Of a stretch of DNA of 64,000 bases, positions 54,931-64,000 are shown in pieces. The notes below the pieces were generated by a model. The model made no database searches. It was not told where the DNA came from and was given only the letters and a program-made list of their open reading frames with translations. Made by a program: the position numbers and the translations under genes. The stretch spans positions 620,001 through 684,000 of the forward strand of contig JAHLTZ010000009.1 in the NCBI GenBank assembly GCA_025786725.1. The letters are read 5' to 3'. Positions within the stretch are counted from its first letter, which is position 1, and each line of letters starts with the position of its first letter. The stretch comes from Syncephalis fuscata. Lineage: Eukaryota > Zoopagomycota > Zoopagomycetes > Zoopagales > Piptocephalidaceae.

Positions 54931-57473
54931 TTAGCAAGCTATATGTAATTGAAACCTATAATAATATGATGTATTCAGTATAGCATAAAATAGTATATAA
55001 TGGTATAGGCATACATTGGTAACGATATAAATGAATAGAATATATATACCGGATAATCAATATATGACGATAAGTATTTTAATGCATGATATCGTTTATT
55101 ACCCAGTTTCATAGTCAATTGCACAAATGCTATTAAATTTATTCATTTGACCATTAAATCGCTCTAAATAATTAATAAACTGTTTATAAAATTAGTATAA
55201 ATAAATCTGAATTGACTATTAATTCAGCAGTCTAAACTTGAGGCACAAATATGTAAAGATAAATTAAATATCTAATGTGTGTTGATCATAGTTTCAAAAA
55301 TGTTAATTCTCATATCAAAACCATGCTTAATGTAAACGCCTTTATTCAAATACATTTTAGTCAATATAATCAATTTATTGCATCTTCAATGGTTTAAGTA
55401 ATTCCGTAAAGCTATTTAAAACGACACAGTCCTTTAGTTTTTTACATGTAAATACGATAAACTTTGCATTGCTTGGTAAAATATTTAAGGTAAATATTTG
55501 GCCTTTCCTGCAATGTTTTATTAGCAATAAATTTTTTTAATTGCTCGCAAGATACATGCTCGTAGATAAGACAGTGGGTATATAGCGGTTTAATGATTTT
55601 TTTAATAACAAATAGTCTTGACTGTGTCTTGGATTCTTTTTTAGTATTGAATTGATATAACAACTTCATGATATATACCCTCCCCCCTAGATTGTTTATT
55701 TTATTTTTAACTTCAAGCAGTATTTAAAAAGTATGTAAGCCTTTTGTTACTTTTATATAAGCTACACTCTTGCATTAATGGCATTGGTTTCAGTTGTAGC
55801 TTTTTGGAAGTTTGTCGTACATTTAATAAAGATATCTTTTTCTTGTCATTTTGTATCACCAAGGCCTTCGCGAAGATTTGCTGTATTCCATCCAACTTCC
55901 TTAGTTAATCCGTGTTTTTTGTTTTTCTAAATTATCTATATGTTTTTATCAACTCCGGTAGGTAAATTTCTATCTATCAAACGCACATAAGTGTTAATAC
56001 TAATAATGATTATAATCTATAGCTTACCATCAAACACTACACGTACGACACTACCTATTGGTATACTAGCTAGTATCACGGCCATACAAGCGGCAGAAAT
56101 AACAAAAACACCAAACTTGTTTTACTGAAAGCGGCGTTTTGTTATCTATATGCGTCGCCCAAAGTAAAAGTTAAAAGATTAAGTTGTGTAATATTCTGAA
56201 AACAGCCACCAATTATTGTAGAATTTATATCCAACTGAGCACAAGACAATTGCAGCTTAAATAGCATTGACTTAGAATGGAATATTGATTGGTTTAGGAT
56301 ATAAATGGTATATCGGAAACATTTGCGTTTAGTATTTCAAAACTCAAACTGTTATTATGTACACTTTTTGTATGTTTTTTGTAATTGTCACATTGTAGGT
56401 ATAAGCTTTACTACAATTTTGCAATACATACAACATGCTTGCGATTTGATCAAAAAAATGTAATATTGTTTAATGATTTAGTCTACAGACAACTCTAGTT
56501 TGTCAAAAATTAGTCAATATAATAAATTTAGCGAATCCATTAAATTGCTAGACAGTCTTTTGGCAATATTCAGTATCCTAAAGATTCAGTTGCATTTTTA
56601 ACCAATCAGTTAGCGTATTGTAGTATGACTACGAATCACATGTAGTACAAAGAAAATAGTGGTATTGTAGTTATTGTAAATTACCATTGCCATAAAACAA
56701 CTTGGAAGCATTTTAGTCGCAACGGTTAGCCTATTTATAGTTTTTCTATACATATAGTTATATTGTAACTCGAGTTTTATCAATATATTGACTAATATTG
56801 ATTGTATGTCGATACCAATATCCTAATGATTCATGTTATGAAGATATCGTTGTTAGTATTATATATGCCAAGCTATTATCCATTTACACTATTTAAATTT
56901 AAAAAAGTATCAAAATTGTTACTTAGATTTATGTATTCTATGCGTGTCATTGTTTGTCAAGCACAATGCTGATGCGTAGCCGTATTTGAATAACGTGATA
57001 ATTGGATTTTTCATTAAAAACAATCAATAACCTTATACACATTGTATTATACGCATAAATTATGAAATTTTATTACAATGGCATTGTCTATATAAATAAA
57101 CGATAAGCAATTATTGCACAGCGTAAATGATAACAAAACATCTATACTTGATTACCATTGCCAATAATAAGCCTTTACTGTTATAGATTAGCTAATTACT
57201 TTTGTGTGAAACTAATGATAGTTCGTTTGCTATGCTAGTTGCTTACCATGTAATATACAGCCGAAATGCTTAACTGCGTAGGTAGTCATTGTAATTAGGT
57301 TGTTAATTAATTTAAAACTACCCGGTCAACGAACTCTATATTAATATATATATCATCACTATGCGAACACTTCCTCGTAACCACGCTATATACACTTTTA
57401 TTGTTATTGTTATTATGCTAATTATCTCAACGCAATAGCTTTTCCATTTTAATACTTGTTTTAAACATCAAAT
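54931..57473. other. Long AT-rich intergenic region
   Basis: About 54,990-55,200 is a diverged family C repeat (GGATAATCAATATATGACGA, TACCCAGTTTCATAGTCAATT). Apart from the two small frames listed separately no coding sequence is recognised. The final ~150 bp lead into OPT gene 2. Confidence 0.4.
55442..55895 (-). other. Two small unrecognised minus-strand frames
   Basis: Frames of 75 codons (55,669-55,442; Lys/Ile/Tyr-rich, starting MKLLYQFNTKKE) and 60 codons (55,895-55,713; MDGIQQIFAKALVIQNDKKK) lie close together. Their codon content is somewhat more protein-like than the flanks and they could be exons or relics of one gene, but there is no domain or clear splice pair linking them. Confidence 0.2.
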
Positions 57474-59713
57474 ATGACTAAGACAGAGCAGAATATAGTT
57501 GAAACGTCGCTATTGAGCTCTGGTGGCGATATATCGCCAGATGAAAAGCATTCGCTAAATGAAACCGACACCGACAGTACACTTGATGAAAAACAAGACA
57601 TTTATACGCATGAAAATAAGCCTCTTTATATCAACGAGCATGGAGAAGAGGATTCGCCTTACTTAATAGTACGCGCTACCGTCAGCAACCAGGATGACCC
57701 CTCGCTGCCAACGTTAACCTTTCGTTTCTGGCTAATTGCCATACCATTGACATTTTTGTCTCTATTTTTAATCAAATATTCTGGTTTCGTACCTTTAGCA
57801 TCGGCATATCGAGCATCATTGTACAGTTGATTACTCTACCAATAGGCCGCATACTTCATAAATGGCTACCCGATAAACTGATGGGCTTTGGCAAGTTTCG
57901 ATTTTCGCTTAATCCCGGTCCGTTCAACTCTAAAGAGCACGCGCTTATCATTGTTTGTATAAGCGCAGCTACCTCCGTAGCCTACGCCGTTGACATTATT
58001 GTCATTAAAAAGGTGTTTTACAAGCAGGATACGCCAATCATTGGGTCGATTCTACTTACGCTAACGACACAATGCATCGGCTACGGTCTTGCGGGTGTCT
58101 GTTACAAATATCTTGTACGACCTGCGGCTATGATCTGGCCTTCTAACCTGGTTATGGTTGCGCTATTTCGCACGTTCCACGAAGAAGATACAAGTCCAAG
58201 TAAAGGATCGTCACGCATGCGCTTCTTTCTCCTAGTAACACTTGGCAGTGCTGTTTACTACTTTTTACCGGGCTATCTAATGACCATGCTGTCAAGCATT
58301 TCTATCCTATGTCTAGCAATGCCAAATAATCAATTGGCTAATCAATTGGGATCCTATACAAAAGGACTGGGCCTACTTAGTTTCTCGCTCGATTGGAATG
58401 CCATTTTAAATCCACTTATGACGCCGTTCTGGGCCATTGCCAATACTTTTGTAGGATTTGCACTTATGGCATGGTTAATCTGGCCTTTGGGCTATTATAA
58501 TAACATTTGGGACGCATTGGAATATCCATTCTACGGCTCAAAATTATATACAGATAAAGGCGCTAAATACCCATCGCTCGACCTACTCAATCCTAATCTA
58601 TCGCTTAACGAGGAAAAGTACTCGGCTGTAGGTGCACCTAGAATGACTTTTATGTTTGCCATTACCTACGGTTTGGGATTTGCCGGACTTGCCGCTGTTA
58701 TTATGCATGTAGCACTGCATTATGGTGTCGAGATTGTGCAGCGCTTTCGCGAATCTCGCAGCTCCGACGATGATATCCACGCCAAACTGATGAATCTTTA
58801 TGCTGAAGTACCTCAATGGTGGTATTTAGTTTCACTGGGCATCAGTATAGCACTATCAATTTTCACTTGCGAATATTATGGCACTGATTTACCTTGGTGG
58901 GGCCTATTACTTGCCGTAGGACTGGCTGCGATCTTTCTACTGCCTATTGGTATCATTACAGCCATTTCAAACCAGACACCTGGCCTTAATATCATAACCG
59001 AATTCGTTATTGGCTTTATTATGCCGGGTAAACCAATAGCTAACGTCACGTTTAAAACATATGGCTACATCGGCATGGTACAGGCCATCTCATTTCTAGG
59101 CGATCTCAAGCTAGGCCATTATATGAAGATACCACCACGACATATGTTTACCGCACAAGTTGTAGGTACACTTATTGCCGGCACTGTCAACGTCCTTACA
59201 GCCTACTGGATGTTTGGTCATATGCCCGATGTGTGTACAACACAAGCTTGGTATTGTCGTGGTGCTCACGTCTTTTTTTCAGCATCGGTTATTTGGGGTG
59301 TTATCGGGCCTAATCGTATGTTTGGCACTGAAGGCTACTATTCGGCACTAATGTGGTGCTTCCTTGTCGGTCTACTATTGCCAATACCTTTCTGGCTTAT
59401 TACACGTCGTTATCCAAATAGCTGGGTCAGATTTATTAATATTCCCGTGCTACTTGCTGGCACTGCTGGCATGCCACCTGCCTATCCTGGCATCTATCCT
59501 ATGTACATTCTACTTGGCTTCATTTTCCAATTCTATCTTTTCCGATACCGACAACAATGGTGGGCACGGTACAACTATATTCTATCGGCCGGTCTGGATG
59601 CCGGTGTAGCTATTAGTAGTTTTGCCATTTTCTTCCTGCTAACGCAGAATAATATACAGCTTGATTGGTGGGGCAATCAATCTGATTGTCCATTGTTAGA
59701 AAATACGCTCTAA
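57474..59713 (+). CDS. OPT-family oligopeptide transporter 2 (one frameshift)
   Basis: Paralogue of the gene at 25,296 with a much shorter hydrophilic N-terminus (about 60 residues). The domain opens at SPYLIVRATVSNQDDPSLPTLTFRFW. One T is missing in the TTTTT run at 57,765-57,769, between TFLSLF and NQIFWFR. Adding it gives 747 codons and the same spacing as in OPT 1. After that the frame is clean: LNPGPFNSKEH, GYIGMVQA, MKIPPRHMF (OPT signature) and the RYNYILSAGLDAGVA block before the terminus, with about 14 membrane segments. It probably imports peptides or related compounds with protons. The N-terminal part and the rest were one gene; the break is likely an assembly error. Confidence 0.9.
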
Positions 59714-60500
59714 TTTCGTTAAGTACATTTTATTTGCATATCAAATCGACATCGTTTTTTGTATTTGCTTGTACACATATCGGACTTAATGACTATGGTT
59801 GCATTTAATGGCTCTGATTTAGTTACTGTACCATACACTACAAATAGACTTTTGCAATAAATAAAAGATACGTTTATATGCACAGTATTTCACATCAATT
59901 TCGGCTTTTAATAAACTGCACTAATGTATATGCTTTATTACTTAAGTTGCCATTTACATTACAACGACCTTCTAATATCCTAAACTAGGCACGTGACTTA
60001 CCTTCTCGCCTCACCAATCATAGACGTCCACGGCGTAAGCATTGTGGCTGGTCGATTGACAACCAGCTATGAACTTCACAAAGACACCGGCCAATCACAC
60101 AGTGGCCATACGCGTACCCCTTAGAACAACTCGCGACGCTCCGCTACTTCATAAGCGCGCTCTCCGCCCCCGTCGAAGCTAATCTTGCACTTATACTACT
60201 CTTCATCTCTTTCATCTCTTTCTACACTTCTCACACACTCAACTGTTCTTCTCACAGTTATCCGCGTATATCTTATCTATTGATAGCAAAATCATAAGAC
60301 AGGCGGTAAGTGTTGCAAAGGGGCGCTGGTTAAGGAGCAGAACGACCATTAAGGAGGTCTGATAGCCACTGACTGAGAATAAGGTGCCTTACATACACTA
60401 TATGCTAACAATCCAGCTATCTATACTATCTTTGTCGAACCATTTAGTTATCCTGATATAAACTTGCAACCGTTTCATTTATTCTACTTGGCCTATTACA
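59714..60500. promoter_or_regulatory. Promoter region of the Mss51-like gene with CACGTG and CCAAT elements
   Basis: The upstream region contains CACGTGAC at 59,990-59,997, CCAAT words near 60,015 (CACCAATCATAG) and 60,090 (GGCCAATCAC), and a long pyrimidine stretch (about 60,195-60,260). It is noticeably less AT-rich than other gaps. CCAAT boxes are bound by the Hap complex, which in yeasts controls respiratory genes and would fit a mitochondrial product; that link is inference. Confidence 0.45.
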
Positions 60501-61725
60501 ATGACTGTTGCTGCTGCCACTGCCTCCGCCAGTACGCCGGCCGATGACAAGAAGCGTGTACAGGCTGCCGTTGCGGCGCATCGGCAAGCTGGCTACAAGT
60601 GCGTCCAGTGCCGTGGTACATTAAAGACCGATAAGACTCTATGCGGTGCCTGCCGTGGTGTCTTTTACTGCAGGTAATGGCGATAAACAAATAAAACGCA
60701 TAGATAGACGCGTGGCAATAATAAACTCCATACTAATACAGTATATGCTTTTTATTAACAGCAAAGAATGCCAAGTTCAGCACTGGCGCTCAAACCATAA
60801 AATTGCCTGTCAATTATACTCGCATATTCTTTCAAAATCCACCACCAAAGATTTGCCATTTACCTTCCCATTGCGTGTAAAGCCATCCAAGTATGATGAA
60901 TGGCTTGCCGGCCGCAACGTGCTCGACAAAGGTCTTTGGCGCCGTGAAGCCGAGGGTGCATCCAAATACGCCTACGGTGAATTGCCAGCCGTTCCAGCCA
61001 AGGAACTCTGGGTACTCCCTGAGGAGGACTTGCCAGCTCCCGTATGCAAATCTTTGGCTAAGGGACAAGCTGAGTCACCTGCCGAGGTGCTTAACAACTG
61101 GGACGACTACTACAAGTTCCGGCAGCTACCTTCAAAGTCCCCTGTTGCCGTCCTTCTATCTCTCCCACTCACTATCTACTACGTCATTACCCAGTGCTTG
61201 TCAGAGAAGGTCCAGAAGCGCAAGGAATTACGTATTCACTTGCTAGGTGCTGAAAAGGAACTTGACCAGCTGCCCATTCTTGCAGAACTGGCCTATCTTT
61301 TGCCAGATACCAAGTTTAATATCACACTTATTGGTCCAAATGTATTGGATGACATGAAGGCCGATGACCCACATCCTAATATTCGCCTTTCATTCCGTCG
61401 TGGCTACTACCACGAATTGTGCCAATTGGACGGAGGTAAGCGTTTGCGTCCAGCTGATCTTGTTGTTGCGCCCGATGCTTCGCTTGAGACAAATGCCAAC
61501 TGGCGTCCAACGGTTCATCTGCTCGTACAACAACACGTGCCTTCCTTCTTTACCGATCGTTGTGAAACCAGTACTTTGAATGCTACACGTCTTTTCGCCA
61601 CAGTCGGTGCACATGAAGCCTTCCCTGTCCGTTTGAATCCATTCCGTTCTCCAGTCTGGCATGAAGCCGAAGTACATGCAATGCCATGCTACGTTAACGG
61701 ATTCTTGCAGGCCATTAACCTGTAA
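60501..61725 (+). CDS. MSS51: Mss51-like MYND zinc-finger protein
   Basis: Exons 60501-60673 and 60762-61725 give 378 residues. The MYND finger is assembled across the intron: CVQCRGTLKTDKTLCGACRG, then VFYCSKECQVQHWRSNHKIAC, with all zinc-binding Cys/His in order. The C-terminal ~260 residues (LRIHLLGAEKELD, LPDTKFNITLIGPN, RRGYYHELC, DLVVAPDASLE, RLFATVGAHEAFPVRLNPF) match the Mss51 C-terminal domain. In yeast Mss51 is the translational activator of COX1 and couples it to complex IV assembly; animal relatives have other roles. The first ~20 residues are Ala/Thr-rich with few acidic residues, compatible with mitochondrial import. The start is the first ATG of the exon. Confidence 0.82.
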
Positions 61726-62404
61726 GAAGTTGTTAATTTGGAAAGTACGAGAAAGAACTACAAACGCAGCAGTTAAACTTTTCTTTTTTATAATACAACA
61801 TCACATCATTCCATTATAATAATAATAGCAATAGTTGTAATAATAATTGTAATTGTAATGATTGTAATTGTAGTAATAATATTAATAGTAGTCGCAACAA
61901 TAATGGTAACAACATTAAAAATAACAATAAAAGCAGTAAAGTAACAATAGCTGTAATAATAACGATCGTAATAATTATAGTAATAATTGCTTGTTTATTT
62001 AACACAATCAAATAGCCAAGACTATAAATATAACTAATATAAATAGTAAAAAAACAATACCACAAATTAACCGGTAAGTACGACTTGTGCATAGCAATTG
62101 TTACCACGCTGTTTAAAACAATCGTTTTATTTAACTGGTAGAAACACTTGGCGGTTAAATATCAGCTCTTTTAATTGACTTTTACTCTACCAAACCTTAA
62201 CATAACCTTGAAGACCATTGCTTTTCCACTTCTATATTAGTGAACCAATTTTGTTTCTTGCCTGTTTACTGTTAGTTATTGCCATTAACTAGTCTATTAG
62301 CCGCACTTTCTATTCAAAATATTAACGCGTCAACTCTAACCTATTCCCTTGAGTATTTATGTACTGTGTATTCCATTAACACTTCAGCCTTTAACTACAA
62401 CAGA
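61726..62404. other. Intergenic region with (AAT/AAC)n-rich stretch
   Basis: Positions about 61,815-61,985 are dominated by TAATAAT/GTAATTG trinucleotide-like repeats, which create a poly-leucine minus-strand frame that is not a gene. A pyrimidine-rich leader precedes the next gene. Confidence 0.5.
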
Positions 62405-64000
62405 ATGCCTCGAAATGGCGAGGAAATTCTTACCGAAGCCTTTCATCGGCGAGAATACCGTTATTTAGACGACGAACAAGACTTTAACGATCATCTAGAC
62501 GATGAAACAACCAATGAAGAAGACGAGAACAACCATAATGAAGAAGGCGACGACGAGAACAGTAACAACAGCAACGAGGAAGAAGACAGCCGTGTATTAG
62601 GCCAGTTACACCCGAAGTCACCTTTACTCTTGGCGAATAAGACACAGTCAAATAGTCCACAGCCATTATTGTATAATAATAATAATAATAATAACACTGA
62701 TGTTAATAACACTGGTGTTAGTAACAATGACATGACTCCAATTCAATTTATTGCATTATCAAATGTTACAGAAGAGCAATTATCAAGTGGCCATCATATT
62801 GTTAATCAGTCCGAACAGCCAAATGCGCCCATCAATGGTCATACAAATACAAATGAACTCCATCCAACTATACCTGTTTCTATGGGCCGTTTAAGTCTAG
62901 CATTGGCCGATAACTTGGCAGATACTTATATAGGTAATTTACTTACCAGTGCTGTTTATATCAAATAGTTAGTTAATGTATACATATATAATAGACAGTT
63001 ATAGTGGGCAAATATCAACGATATCCAATGCTCGAAAGCGTCAATCACTGGACTTGTCTAACCAAACAGATAAAACACAGCCTATTGATATGCCAACACA
63101 TTTAAGAGACCAAACATTATCAGATGGAAGAAGCCAATTAAGCCGCAGTCTTAGTCCATCTTTATTAATGTCTGCTACTAATAATAATAATAATAATAAT
63201 GATGATGATGATGTATCATCAAGTAATAGAATGAATGAAATGGCCACAGTATTACTTAGTGATGATGATGAAGAAGCATGTCATTTAAAACAAGGAAAAC
63301 AAATAGCACGATCAAAATCAATTCATCGTCGCTCTGCCAGTTACGGTAATCCATTACAAATATCTACTAACATAGCATCTACATTACACAATATGGCATC
63401 AGTAGACGATACGACAGACACTGCTACACCCACTACACCTACTACACCTACTACACCGCTTAAAACAAAGAAGCCTATGGACAGTAAAACCATGGCTAAA
63501 ATGAAAAGAAAATCTATTGAATTTTCCAATAATCTTACCTGTGTTATTTGCTGTGACTATTATCAACAGCCGGTGCGTCTACGTCGTTGTCGTCATTTAT
63601 TCTGTAGACCATGTATTCTAGCCTCATTGGCCCGTACAAGCACCTGTCCTATTTGTAGAACAAAGACCCGTCAACGTGATTTGGTACCATCAGTACGTAC
63701 AGGCAAACTAGTCGATGCCTACAAGTAAGATGTGATTACGCACCCCGTTGTCGATGGATTGGTCAACGCATAGCACTCGATCAACATTTAAGTGTGGACT
63801 GTCGAGAAGTATTGGTGCCATGTTCAGCGGATCCATTACATCCCGACTGCGCCGATAAATATCCACGTCGTAAAATTAATGCCCATCGACGTATTTGTCG
63901 TTGGCGTATGACACCATGTGCCTTTGGCTGTGGTGAATTATTCTATGATACACGTGCACTTACGCTTCATTGTCAACAACAGTGTTTGAATCGTACAGTG
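62405..64000 (+). CDS. RING plus TRAF-type zinc-finger protein, probable E3 ubiquitin ligase (partial, one frameshift)
   Basis: Exon 1 62405-62933, 61-bp intron (GTAATT to ATATAATAG), exon 2 from 62,995 to the window end. The N-terminal ~340 residues are low-complexity: acidic (ETTNEEDENNHNEE), poly-Asn, Ser-rich. A RING finger follows: CVICCDYYQQPVRLRRCRHL, then FCRPC and CPIC. One base is missing near 63,725 (AAGTAAG where AAGGTAAG keeps frame: YKVRCDY). Beyond it the frame stays open with further Cys/His modules (CRWIGQRIALDQH, DCREVLVPC, RICRWRMTPCAFGC, LTLHCQQQC), typical of TRAF-type fingers. RING-TRAF proteins are E3 ligases or signalling adaptors. The start was chosen at MPRNGEE, and the C-terminus lies outside the window. 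Confidence 0.8.

Noticed and set aside
61814-62107. 97-codon poly-leucine minus-strand frame
   Set aside because: Created by the AAT/AAC-type simple repeats on the plus strand.
1-64000. tRNA, rRNA, CRISPR arrays, transposase or reverse-transcriptase genes
   Set aside because: Looked for characteristic arms, repeat-spacer patterns and catalytic motifs by eye; none was convincing.

Overview
The window is nuclear DNA of a fungus. It is AT-rich. Its genes are split by many short introns (about 45-110 bp) with GTAAGT-like donors. It encodes fungal-type proteins: oligopeptide transporters with NPG and KIPPR motifs, a MYND/Mss51-type protein, small secreted double-psi beta-barrel proteins, a fungal threonine synthase and a vacuolar-type I9 protease inhibitor. 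A probable augmin subunit, an SSXT-domain protein and one probable AT-AC (U12-type) intron point to an early-diverging fungus rather than a yeast; no finer placement is possible from sequence alone.

Layout. 1-8.7 kb: three copies (two broken, one intact) of a lineage-specific seven-transmembrane (7TM) gene, an F-box-like gene and shared repeat blocks. 9.4-14.7 kb: a 20-exon cap-binding protein gene (CBP80/NCBP1), tail to tail with a trihelix-type DNA-binding protein. 15.1-18.2 kb: a tandem duplication of a two-gene unit (secreted double-psi barrel protein plus I9 protease inhibitor). 19.4-23.9 kb: a very large TBC-domain Rab GAP with a 7-nt microexon. 25.2-29.2 kb: an OPT transporter and a FAS1-domain secreted protein. 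29.3-35.5 kb: three more 7TM copies and an inverted, order-permuted copy of the repeat blocks at 2.6-5.0 kb. 36.8-38.9 kb: an unusual kinase-like protein. 41.3-45.6 kb: an SSXT/SS18-like gene divergent from threonine synthase. 47.6-49.7 kb: a CAP/PR-1 secreted protein and a probable HAUS2 (augmin) homologue in six small exons. 51.3-54.9 kb: a molybdate transporter gene enclosed by ~450 bp inverted repeats. 57.5-61.7 kb: a second OPT transporter and a Mss51-like protein. 62.4-64 kb: a RING plus TRAF-type zinc-finger protein that runs off the end.

How the genes relate. Most are unrelated housekeeping neighbours. The accessory content is the 7TM family with its repeats, the secreted barrel/inhibitor units, the CAP and FAS1 proteins, and the transporters. 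They fit a fungus that senses and handles external peptides, but that reading is inference.

Caution on broken genes. At least a dozen otherwise well-conserved genes are interrupted by one missing base, usually in a short homopolymer. Restoring one base makes the exon lengths divisible by three and rejoins the family motifs. I therefore treat most of these frameshifts as probable assembly errors and call true pseudogenes only where there are substitutions to stop or several independent lesions.
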